Shown piece by piece: positions 1-6,266 of a stretch of 10,714 nucleotides of DNA. The position numbers and the translations under genes are program-made. The DNA is from ATZT02 sp046046315 (lineage in GTDB: Bacteria; Actinomycetota; Actinomycetes; S36-B12; UBA5976), in the NCBI GenBank assembly GCA_046046315.1, contig JBJOKB010000023.1:1-10714 (forward strand), written 5' to 3'. The first letter of the stretch is position 1. Every line of letters starts with the position of its first letter. The notes below the pieces were generated by a model. That model searched no databases. It was not told where the DNA came from and saw only the letters and a list, made by a program, of their open reading frames with translations.

Positions 1-511
1 TTGATTTTTCGGATTTTAATTTATCTTTGGAATTATTTATTTTTGAATTTTTGCTGAAATCTATTTGCTCTCCATCGCTTAAGATTCGGGCAAGATTGTT
101 TTCCCCGATTTCACCTTTGTCTGCTAATCCTCCTGCCCTGTCGAGAGCATCGATAACTCTTGAATCATGTTTTAATTTATAGACACCTGGATTTATTACA
201 CCGCCTGAAACATATACGAATATTTCTGAAATAGCTTGGTTTGTTGATTCAATTGGTTCAACATTTCCTTGAGCAGGGATAATCAAATCGGATTTGTGGC
301 TGAAAATATTTCTAGAGCTCCACCAATAAAAACTCGAAAAGGTCATTGATAACAGAAGGATTATTGCAATATATCTGAGATTTTTGGATGTTAATTCGAA
401 CCTCCATTCACTAATTTCTTGTTTTTCTTGTGATATTTTTGCAGGCTTTAAACTCTTTTTTGCAATTCGGATTAATTTTTCTACTATCTGTGTATTTTCA
501 TCAGAGTGCAT
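1..511 (-). CDS. comEA: ComEA-like DNA-uptake protein, N-terminal part (cut by window edge)
   Basis: Partial gene: 170 codons are visible from the ATG at 511 and the frame runs off the window without a stop. Residues 1-46 are a charged cytoplasmic segment, about 47-64 (YIAIILLLSMTFSSFYWW) form one membrane anchor, 65-96 are an extracellular linker, and about 97-152 form an SLBB domain (motif VYVSGGVINPGVYKL, then RVIDALDRAGG and LARILSDGEQI). A Ser/Lys/Asn-rich linker starts at 153. The helix-hairpin-helix DNA-binding region expected in ComEA would lie beyond the edge and is not seen. In the family, ComEA is the surface DNA receptor that passes DNA to the ComEC channel during transformation. 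The start is the first ATG after an in-frame TAA; no good Shine-Dalgarno precedes it. It lies 73 nt after leuS, as in other actinobacteria where leuS-comEA-comEC follow one another. An SLBB protein of another role is possible but less likely given this neighbourhood. Confidence 0.8.
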   Translation of the reverse strand, partial: MHSDENTQIVEKLIRIAKKSLKPAKISQEKQEISEWRFELTSKNLRYIAIILLLSMTFSSFYWWSSRNIFSHKSDLIIPAQGNVEPIESTNQAISEIFVYVSGGVINPGVYKLKHDSRVIDALDRAGGLADKGEIGENNLARILSDGEQIDFSKNSKINNSKDKLKSEKS

Positions 512-584
512 TAAATCATTATTTAATTAATTTCTTTTTGTTTCTTAATTTCGTTTTATTTTGTGGAAAACCTTTGGTTGTGGA

Positions 585-3071
585 TTATTCAGGAACAATA
601 TTGACTAATTTTGGAGCACGAACAATTACGGTACGTATCGCTTTGCCGTCCAAAGTTTTAATGACATTTGGTGATTCAAGAGCTAATTTCTCTAGATCTT
701 CGGCTGAAATATCAGGTGAAACGTCTAGTCTGGCCCTTAATTTGCCGGATACTTGGACAACACAAACAACTGAATCCAGTACTAATAATTTAGGGTCAAC
801 TTGTGGCCAACCAGCTTTTGCTACTAATTCTTTATGTCCAAGTAACTCCCACATCTCTTCTGATGTGTAGGGGGCAAATAAGGACAAAATAATTGTGATA
901 GCTTCCACAGCTTCTCTCACTGCAGGATTTTTTGGCCCACAACCTGTGTCAATCGCTTTTCTAGTGATATTTACTAATTCCATTGTTCTTGCAATCACCA
1001 CATTAAATCTGAATGATTCAATCAATGTTGTTACTTCAGAAACGGTGCGATGTGTTGCTTGTCGAAGGGTTAATTCACCTTTTTCAAAATCCACATCGGT
1101 GTCTGATGCAACGTCTTTAGCTAAACGCCATGCTCTTGCTAAAAATTTCTTTGATCCCCCAGGGGAAACTTCAGCCCAGTCAATTTCATCTTCTGGCGGT
1201 CCAGCAAAAACCATTGTCAATCTGACTGCGTCTACTCCATATTCAGCAATTTGTTCCCCTAAATCAACCATGTTTCCTTTTGATTTACTCATTGCTGCAC
1301 CATCAAGAATTACTTGACCCTGATTTAAAAGTGCCTTAAATGGCTCATTAAAGTCGACTAAACCTAAATCATTTAAAACTTTCGTGAAAAATCTTGAATA
1401 AAGTAAATGTAAAATTGCATGTTCTACTCCTCCGACATATTGCTCCACAGGTAACCATCGCTTTAATTGAATCGGATCAAAAGCTTTTGAATCATCGTTT
1501 GCTGATGGATAACGTAAGTAATACCAGGAGGAATCTACAAATGTATCCATTGTGTCACTGTCTCTTTGTGCATCAGATCCACATTTTGGACATTTAATAT
1601 TTACCCAACTTGTTGCAGCAGCCAATGGAGAAGTTCCTTTTGGTGCTAGTTGATCACCAGATAAATCTGGGAGGCGAACAGGTAATTCTGATTCCTCAAC
1701 TGCAACTTCTCCACACTTTGGACAATGAATAATTGGAATTGGAGCACCCCAATAACGCTGTCGAGAAATTAGCCAATCGCGTAACCGGAAATTAACTGCA
1801 CCTTTTCCCTGTTTATTTTTTTCAAGAATTTCATTAATTTTCTTGATTGCAGAAACTTTATCCAATCCATCTAATGGACCAGAATTAATAAGTTTGCCAT
1901 CGCCAGGTGTTGCGATACCAGTTGTTGCTGGATCTTCTTCACCGGTTTCGACAACTTTTTGAATAGGTAAGTTGAATGCTTTAGCAAAATCTAAATCTCT
2001 TTGATCATGTGCAGGAACTGCCATGATTGCTCCAGTTCCATAATCTGCCAACACATAATCAGATGCCCAAATTGGAATTTTTTGTTGCGAAACCGGATTA
2101 ATTGCATATCGGCCTAGAAAAACTCCTGATTTTGGTCTATCGGTGGCAAGTCTTTCGATATCCGTTGCTTTTCTAACTTCTTCAACATATTTATTTAATT
2201 CAGACTTCTTTTCATCTAGCACTAAATCCTGAGCAAGTTTTGAATCTGCTGCGACAACAAAGAATGTAGCCCCATATAAAGTATCTGGTCTCGTAGTAAA
2301 AACTGTGACGGATTTTTCAATTCCTTCAACTTTAAAATCTACATATGCACCTTCAGATTTTCCAATCCAATTCTTTTGCATGGTTAGAACTCGTTCAGGC
2401 CATTTACCTTCAAGTTGTTGCATATCATCCAGAAGTCTTTGAGAGTAATCGGTTATTTTGAAATACCATTGGGTTAATTCTCTTTTTGTAACTACAGCGC
2501 TACATCTTTCACATGCACCAGCTACTACTTGCTCGTTAGCTAAAACTGTTTGACATGAGGGGCACCAATTAACATTGCTGGCTTTTCGATAAGCCAAGCC
2601 TTTCTTATATAACTGTAAGAAAAGCCATTGAGTCCATTTGTAATATTCTGGATCGGAAGTGTGAAGTCTGTGCGACCAATCAAAAGATATTGCATAACGT
2701 TTAAAAGATTCAGCTTGAGTTTCAATATTTGCATAAGTCCATCTAGCAGGATTTTCCCCACGTTTGATCGCTGCATTTTCAGCAGGCAAACCAAAAGAAT
2801 CCCAACCTACTGGATGAAAAACGTTATAGCCTTTTTGAAAGTAGTACCTAGCAACAACATCACCAATAGCAAAAGCTTCTGCATGACCCATATGCAAATC
2901 ACCTGAAGGGTAAGAAAACATATCAAGAACATAAATTCTTGGACGATCGTCATCAGGATCGTTTGACGAATTAAATTGTTGCTTCTTCTCCCAAATTGGT
3001 AGCCACTTTGCTTGCACCGCCTCAATGTCTAAGGTTGAGTTTTGCTCTTGGCTATCTTTTGGGTTGTTCAC
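585..3071 (-). CDS. leuS: Leucyl-tRNA synthetase
   Basis: Class I aminoacyl-tRNA synthetase that charges tRNA-Leu in the cytoplasm and hydrolyses mischarged products. The 828 residues are complete for the bacterial type. Visible landmarks: HIGH-type motif HMGH at 60-63; first zinc ribbon CPSC...CERC at 170-190; CP1 editing domain with the Thr-rich TTRPDTLYG at 259-267 and MAVPAHDQRD at 350-359; second cysteine pairs CPKC at 450-453 and 494-497; DTMDTFVDSSWYYLRY at 506-521; KMSKS-type motif as AMSKS at 593-597; helical anticodon-binding domain from about 670; and a small C-terminal domain from about 765. The first position of the KMSKS motif is Ala, a position that is variable in the family. 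The start is a GTG, 10 nt after the kinase stop; no other start codon lies near the expected N-terminus. Shine-Dalgarno is weak (GGTAAG), so translation may partly depend on coupling to the gene before it. Confidence 0.98.
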   Translation of the reverse strand: MNNPKDSQEQNSTLDIEAVQAKWLPIWEKKQQFNSSNDPDDDRPRIYVLDMFSYPSGDLHMGHAEAFAIGDVVARYYFQKGYNVFHPVGWDSFGLPAENAAIKRGENPARWTYANIETQAESFKRYAISFDWSHRLHTSDPEYYKWTQWLFLQLYKKGLAYRKASNVNWCPSCQTVLANEQVVAGACERCSAVVTKRELTQWYFKITDYSQRLLDDMQQLEGKWPERVLTMQKNWIGKSEGAYVDFKVEGIEKSVTVFTTRPDTLYGATFFVVAADSKLAQDLVLDEKKSELNKYVEEVRKATDIERLATDRPKSGVFLGRYAINPVSQQKIPIWASDYVLADYGTGAIMAVPAHDQRDLDFAKAFNLPIQKVVETGEEDPATTGIATPGDGKLINSGPLDGLDKVSAIKKINEILEKNKQGKGAVNFRLRDWLISRQRYWGAPIPIIHCPKCGEVAVEESELPVRLPDLSGDQLAPKGTSPLAAATSWVNIKCPKCGSDAQRDSDTMDTFVDSSWYYLRYPSANDDSKAFDPIQLKRWLPVEQYVGGVEHAILHLLYSRFFTKVLNDLGLVDFNEPFKALLNQGQVILDGAAMSKSKGNMVDLGEQIAEYGVDAVRLTMVFAGPPEDEIDWAEVSPGGSKKFLARAWRLAKDVASDTDVDFEKGELTLRQATHRTVSEVTTLIESFRFNVVIARTMELVNITRKAIDTGCGPKNPAVREAVEAITIILSLFAPYTSEEMWELLGHKELVAKAGWPQVDPKLLVLDSVVCVVQVSGKLRARLDVSPDISAEDLEKLALESPNVIKTLDGKAIRTVIVRAPKLVNIVPE

Positions 3072-3081
3072 GAAGTAAAAC

Positions 3082-3687
3082 TTACCGATTAGTCCTCACG
3101 AATTGAGAACTGGTGTCAATTTTCACCACAGGATCCCCATCAATCCAAATATCTGAATTTTCTTTTGACTTATTTTGTTTAAAAAATTTGGTCTCTTGGT
3201 TTTGCCAATTTTTCATTTGCTCTTGGATCTGACTACCGTCGCGATGCAAAACACGACTCATGCCTATTTCGGGGGATACTTCAATCCAAATTCGTAAACA
3301 AGCGTGCTTGGCTACTTCTAAAACCGAAGACCCCACGCCTTCAATGATTAAAAATTGTGGAGGATTTATCTCTAGCTCTTCTTCTCTTTTTTCTTTTATC
3401 CAATTATATTTTTGAAATTTAATTGGATTTTCCTGCAAAAGTGGATTGATAATCCAATTAACTAAATTATTAGTTGTCAATGGGCTAAGCGCACTCGACC
3501 AACCTTCATAAATATCATCCATGTGTACAACAAAACATTTTTCTAACAAAATTGAAATAGAACTTGCCAAAGTAGTTTTTCCTGAGCCAGCTGGACCATC
3601 TATAACAATTAATTTTGTTTGCCCACATTTAATTGCAGAGTCTTTCACATATTGAGATATTTCAGATAGGTTCAATATTTCTGGCAT
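3082..3687 (-). CDS. P-loop small-molecule kinase, uridine-kinase-like, substrate unknown (candidate vitamin-trapping kinase)
   Basis: A 201-residue soluble protein with a Walker A motif GPAGSGKTT at 31-39, an acidic HMDDIYEGW motif at 55-63 where uridine and nicotinamide-riboside kinases carry their catalytic Asp, a Walker-B-like strand FLIIEGVGS at 112-120, a basic RVLHRDG lid-like motif at 145-151, and WQNQETKFF at 161-169 followed by IWIDGDP. This combination recalls a widespread actinobacterial family usually labelled uridine kinase or ATP-binding protein; I know of no established substrate. Its ATG overlaps the transporter stop by one base (TAATG), and the pair lies under a TPP riboswitch. 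PnuC-type carriers work by facilitated diffusion and need a kinase to trap their cargo, so thiamine or a thiamine precursor is a reasonable inferred substrate. A nucleoside substrate remains possible. The C-terminal 20 residues are not recognisable. Confidence 0.8.
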   Translation of the reverse strand: MPEILNLSEISQYVKDSAIKCGQTKLIVIDGPAGSGKTTLASSISILLEKCFVVHMDDIYEGWSSALSPLTTNNLVNWIINPLLQENPIKFQKYNWIKEKREEELEINPPQFLIIEGVGSSVLEVAKHACLRIWIEVSPEIGMSRVLHRDGSQIQEQMKNWQNQETKFFKQNKSKENSDIWIDGDPVVKIDTSSQFVRTNR

Positions 3688-4259
3688 TAATTAACTGCCT
3701 GACGTTGCCATTTTCTCCATCCGACAATCGCAATGATGGTAAATACAACATAAAGAATTGACGTGAACCACAGATCTTGCCTTGCATAGTGAATTGTGGC
3801 CACAAAATCGACAATAAACCAAATTGGCCATGCTTCAAATTTTTCTCGTACCATCAAAATTTGAGCAATTAAACTTCCAAGCAAAATGAATGAATCTAAC
3901 CAAGTTGCTGCAGCTCCAATTGAAGCAAGTGCCGGTGCAAGTAAAATCCAAGAACTAATCAAGGCTATAAGCCAAATAATTCTTTCTTTAAAGCTCAAAC
4001 TTCCTGGATTGGCACCACTTTTTCCCCAACCAAACCAACCCCAAATCCCACCTGCAACAAAAACTAATTGCAAAGCAGCACTAGCAATTAAATCGAATTC
4101 GATGAACAACCAACCGTAAAGTAGGGAACTAATTACCCACCAAGGCCAAGTAAATCTTGCACCAGTAGTTCCTAGCCAAACACCAATTAATGAAGTTAAA
4201 ACAGCTAATAGTTCAATTAGTGTTACTTGATAATTCCATGCTGTGAAAACAATAAACAT
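3687..4259 (-). CDS. pnuT: PnuC-family vitamin transporter, probably thiamine transporter PnuT
   Basis: An integral membrane protein of 190 residues, with long hydrophobic stretches consistent with the seven-helix PnuC fold. Family signatures are the N-terminal IELLAVLTSLIGVWLG (15-30), the Trp-rich block WPWWVISSLLYGWLF through GIWGWFGW (38-78), and TWLDSFILLGSLIAQILMVREKFEAW (119-144) followed by IWFIVD. The family moves vitamins or vitamin nucleosides down a gradient: PnuC carries nicotinamide riboside, PnuT thiamine, PnuX riboflavin. Sequence alone does not decide the cargo here, but the TPP riboswitch directly in front points to thiamine. The ATG at 4259 is chosen because GGGAGAAG stands at 4272-4265, 5 nt upstream. 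An in-frame ATG at 4289 would add ten residues, but it lies inside conserved riboswitch sequence and would not be a real start. The stop overlaps the kinase start by one base, implying coupled translation. Confidence 0.88.
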   Translation of the reverse strand: MFIVFTAWNYQVTLIELLAVLTSLIGVWLGTTGARFTWPWWVISSLLYGWLFIEFDLIASAALQLVFVAGGIWGWFGWGKSGANPGSLSFKERIIWLIALISSWILLAPALASIGAAATWLDSFILLGSLIAQILMVREKFEAWPIWFIVDFVATIHYARQDLWFTSILYVVFTIIAIVGWRKWQRQAVN

Positions 4260-4264
4260 ATTTT

Positions 4265-4272
4265 CTTCTCCC
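4265..4272 (-). promoter_or_regulatory. Shine-Dalgarno of pnuT inside the riboswitch 3' end
   Basis: GGGAGAAG sits 5 nt before the ATG at 4259 and decides that start over the in-frame ATG 30 nt upstream. It coincides with the conserved 3' strand of the TPP aptamer, which suggests direct sequestration of the ribosome site as in the thiM-type switches. Confidence 0.8.
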
Positions 4273-4358
4273 TGTCTGGCATTACCCAAACGGTTAAACG
4301 GTCAGCGACAACAAATTGTCACTTTCTCAGTCCAGATATTGCCTGAACTCCCGTGGCT
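4265..4358 (-). promoter_or_regulatory. TPP riboswitch (THI element)
   Basis: The leader RNA of the transporter gene contains the conserved TPP aptamer parts in the right order: ACGGGAG (4354-4348), CUGAGA (4330-4325), ACCGUUUAACC (4302-4292), GGGUAAUGCCAG (4287-4276) and CAGGGA (4274-4269). Stems found by eye are P2 ACGG/CCGU (4354-4351 with 4301-4298), P3 GUUCAG/CUGGAC (4348-4343 with 4335-4330, loop of 7), an optional extra stem GUGACAA/UUGUCGC (4322-4316 with 4311-4305, loop of 4), and P5 UUGG/CCAG (4289-4286 with 4279-4276). P1 is not clear by eye. The 3' end of the aptamer, GGGAGAAG, is also the Shine-Dalgarno of the gene, so bound TPP should hide it and lower translation. No terminator hairpin lies between aptamer and gene. 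Confidence 0.93.
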
Positions 4359-4395
4359 CATTTAATTTCTAACTTAACACAAAAATTCAATTAAG

Positions 4396-4468
4396 TGGAG
4401 CTAAGGGGATTTGAACCCCTGACCCCTTGCATGCCATGCAAGTGCGCTACCAGCTGCGCCATAGCCCC
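4396..4468 (-). tRNA. tRNA-Ala (anticodon GGC)
   Basis: A 73-nt cloverleaf reads as acceptor GGGGCTA/TAGCTCC (one G-U pair), D stem GCGC/GCGC with loop AGCTGGTA, anticodon stem CTTGC/GCAAG with loop ATGGCAT, giving anticodon GGC (Ala), a 5-nt variable region GGGTC, and T stem AGGGG/CCCCT with loop TTCAAAT. The discriminator base is A. The 3' CCA is not encoded, since the next bases are CTT, so it must be added after transcription. The first acceptor pairs do not include the G3-U70 pair at an unusual place: G3 faces T70, the alanine identity element. It lies 60 nt after the phosphatase gene and about 36 nt before the riboswitch aptamer, in the same direction. No convincing promoter or terminator was seen on either side. 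Confidence 0.96.
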
Positions 4469-4528
4469 TAGTTTTTATTTCAGAAATAGAACTCTACCTA
4501 TCGATATTAAATAACTTTGTCTTGAGTC

Positions 4529-5176
4529 CTATCTGTCATCACTTAATGCAGGAGTAGGAAGTGATCCAGCGTTGTATTCAACTAATCGCCAAGGCAAACT
4601 TGGTTTTGCTGGTTCATTTAAAACAATCCAGGAACAATTACTAATAATTCCTAATGAAACCCATGTATGCGGTGGAAGTCCCATTAATTTTCCAGCTGCA
4701 ACTCTTGCCGCTCCTCCATGAGTAGCAATGACAAAAACTGAATTATCTGAAACGTTTTGAATGTGTTTATTTATTCCCTGCACCATTCGCTCTGCCACTT
4801 CGGATCTAGTCTCGCCAGTAGTTCCAGGGCGAATTTCTTTTCCCGCAGACCAATTCAAATATTCCTCTTCATATTTTGATTTCAGTTCGGAGTAGGTTAA
4901 GCCTTCCCAAAGTCCATGAGCTGTTTCTCTAAACAATTCATCTTTCGTAACTTCTAGATTTGTCAATTTTGCAAGTTCCAAGCCAGTTTTATTTGCGCGC
5001 TTTAAATCAGATGAAGCTATGTAGACAGGTTTTAAATGTTGCAGCAGTTGTGCTGCATTTTTTGCTTGCTGCTCACCAACCTCATCAAGTGGAATATCTG
5101 TTTGCCCTTGAAATCTTTGTTCTAAATTCCAACTGGTACGACCGTGTCTCCATAAAACTAGTTGCCTATTAGCCAT
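4529..5176 (-). CDS. Histidine phosphatase (phosphoglycerate mutase-like; possible glucosyl-3-phosphoglycerate phosphatase)
   Basis: A cytoplasmic member of the histidine phosphatase superfamily, 215 residues. The nucleophile is His11 in the RHG motif WRHGRTSWN (9-17); other active-site residues fit SSDLKRA (Arg60), FRET (Arg83, Glu84 as proton donor) and ATHGGAAR (His153). The C-terminus SLPWRLVEYNAGS resembles the mycobacterial enzyme Rv2419c (GpgP), which removes phosphate from glucosyl-3-phosphoglycerate and also sits directly after nadD and rsfS. Orthology by position is therefore plausible. Substrate is still uncertain, because this superfamily is often mislabelled as phosphoglycerate mutase. 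The ATG lies inside the end of rsfS (8-nt overlap) and has GAGGT upstream, which supports both the start and coupled translation. Nothing is missing or truncated. Confidence 0.9.
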   Translation of the reverse strand: MANRQLVLWRHGRTSWNLEQRFQGQTDIPLDEVGEQQAKNAAQLLQHLKPVYIASSDLKRANKTGLELAKLTNLEVTKDELFRETAHGLWEGLTYSELKSKYEEEYLNWSAGKEIRPGTTGETRSEVAERMVQGINKHIQNVSDNSVFVIATHGGAARVAAGKLMGLPPHTWVSLGIISNCSWIVLNEPAKPSLPWRLVEYNAGSLPTPALSDDR

Positions 5177-5525
5177 TTATTACCTCAATTGGACAATCTT
5201 TCCAAAGTCTTTCAATTCCGTAATAATCTCTATCTTCGGCTAATTGAACATGAACCACTATTTCTTCAAAATCTAATAAAATCCAGTGACTGTCTGATTG
5301 ACCTTCTCTATTCAAAGGTTTAACTCCCTCTTCAGAGAGTGCTTTTTCTATACCTTCACAAACAGCTTTAACTTGACGATGATTTGACGCAGAGGCAATG
5401 ACGAACATGTCGGAAAGAGGAAACCTAGAACTAACATCGATGAGTGTTACATCTGTCGCTAATTTATCAATAGCAGCTTCAGCAGCTAGTTTTGCAAGAT
5501 GGCGTGATTTAGTTGAAGCCGGCAC
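5169..5525 (-). CDS. rsfS: Ribosomal silencing factor RsfS
   Basis: Small cytoplasmic protein that binds ribosomal protein L14 on the large subunit and blocks subunit joining under poor growth conditions. The 118 residues match the usual size. Family motifs are the N-terminal helix LAKLAAEAAIDKLATDVTLIDVS (10-32), the strand-helix DMFVIASASNHRQVKAV (39-55), and the core HWILLDFEEIVVHVQ (80-94) followed by RDYYGIERLW (99-108). The start is GTG at 5525, because a TAA lies in frame 12 nt upstream and no ATG exists before residue 40. The Shine-Dalgarno is weak (GAAAG, rather far upstream). It follows nadD by 45 nt and overlaps the phosphatase by 8 nt, the standard actinobacterial nadD-rsfS-phosphatase order. 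Confidence 0.96.
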   Translation of the reverse strand: MPASTKSRHLAKLAAEAAIDKLATDVTLIDVSSRFPLSDMFVIASASNHRQVKAVCEGIEKALSEEGVKPLNREGQSDSHWILLDFEEIVVHVQLAEDRDYYGIERLWKDCPIEVING

Positions 5526-5570
5526 TAAATATGTTTACTTTCAATCATTAACTCTATTATTGCACACTCA

Positions 5571-6131
5571 CTATTTATATAAATCATTGGATAAAATGTA
5601 ATCATTCACAGCTTTTGGAACAAATTCTTTGATTGACTGGTTTTCTTTCACTCTTTCTCGTATTGCAGTAGAAGAAATATTTATCGGATCCATATGAATT
5701 CGATCAAAATGCCAATCCTGCGTAAAATCTCCTGCTCTTTGTACTACATAAATTCTTGCAAGAGTCTTAACTAAATTTGGTTCCTTCCAGGTATTCAGCC
5801 CTGCAACGGCATCGCTTCCTAAAATAAGTATAAATTCAGAGTTTGGATATTTTGAATGCAATTCTTGAAGGGTCTCAAATGTGTAAGTTGGACCATTTCT
5901 ATTAATTTCTAGGTCTGAAACTTCAACTTTATCTAAGTTTTTTTCTACCAATTTAGCCATTTCAAATCGATGATAAGCGTTAGTTTTTTCTGACTTTTGC
6001 CAAGGATTTCCTGCTGGAATAATTAGTAATTTATCTAGTTTAAGTTGCTGTATTGCTGTTTTTGCAATTGCAATATGCCCATTATGTATGGGGTCAAAAG
6101 TGCCACCCAACAGCCCAATTCGGCTGGTCAT
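5571..6131 (-). CDS. nadD: Nicotinate-nucleotide adenylyltransferase
   Basis: Transfers AMP from ATP to nicotinate mononucleotide to give deamido-NAD, the penultimate step of NAD synthesis, in the cytoplasm. The 186 residues are typical in length. The nucleotidyltransferase signature GGTFDPIHNGH is at 9-19 and the second signature ISSTAIR at 152-158. IIPAGNPWQK (37-46) and LILGSDAVAGLNTWKE (102-117) fit the nucleotide-binding and substrate loops of NadD. The ATG follows the stop of the 43-residue membrane gene by 3 nt, so the two are almost certainly cotranslated. It is the usual actinobacterial partner of rsfS. There is no sign of damage or transfer. Confidence 0.97.
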   Translation of the reverse strand: MTSRIGLLGGTFDPIHNGHIAIAKTAIQQLKLDKLLIIPAGNPWQKSEKTNAYHRFEMAKLVEKNLDKVEVSDLEINRNGPTYTFETLQELHSKYPNSEFILILGSDAVAGLNTWKEPNLVKTLARIYVVQRAGDFTQDWHFDRIHMDPINISSTAIRERVKENQSIKEFVPKAVNDYILSNDLYK

Positions 6132-6134
6132 AAT

Positions 6135-6266
6135 TTATCTATCAGAATCAAGACGAGTAACTATAAAAAGAGCAAGTGCCAGCAAAGCAAAAGTTCCAAT
6201 ACCAAAAACTACTGGGTGAAAAGGAAGTTTTGCGCCTTCTTCTGCAACTTCACTCAATCTGATCAT
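6135..6266 (-). CDS. Small single-pass membrane protein between proA and nadD (43 residues)
   Basis: Short gene of 43 codons plus TAA. The product has an acidic amphipathic start (MIRLSEVAEEGAK), then LPFHPVVFGIGTFALLALAL, and ends VTRLDSDR; residues about 18-37 form one membrane helix. Its ATG overlaps the proA stop by 4 nt (ATGA) and its stop lies 3 nt before the nadD ATG, so it fills the gap exactly, which strongly supports translation. From memory, many actinobacteria carry a similar small protein at this same place, with an acidic N-terminus, a Leu-Pro-x-His/Pro-Pro turn before the helix, and a basic/Asp-rich C-terminal tail. I know of no assigned function. Positive charge near the C-terminal end of the helix suggests that this end is cytoplasmic. 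A chance open frame is unlikely given the coupling and the membrane-like composition. Confidence 0.85.
   Translation of the reverse strand: MIRLSEVAEEGAKLPFHPVVFGIGTFALLALALFIVTRLDSDR

Noticed and set aside
512..584. Terminator after leuS (AACC AAA GGTT)
   Set aside because: Only a 4-bp stem with a 3-nt loop; not stable enough, and comEA follows in the same direction.
430..1317. Open frames on the plus strand opposite leuS and comEA
   Set aside because: They lie antisense to well-conserved coding sequence, have no recognisable domain, and no ribosome sites in keeping with real genes.
4260..4360. NAD+/NMN-type riboswitch, as expected if the gene were a nicotinamide riboside transporter
   Set aside because: The conserved bases match the TPP aptamer (CUGAGA, UAAUGCCAG, CAGGGA), which leaves no need for another class.
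4469..4528. Imperfect palindrome TAGAGTTCTATTTC / GAAATAAAAACTA in front of the tRNA, as terminator or operator
   Set aside because: The stem is AT-rich with mismatches and is not followed by a U tract on the minus strand; too weak to annotate.
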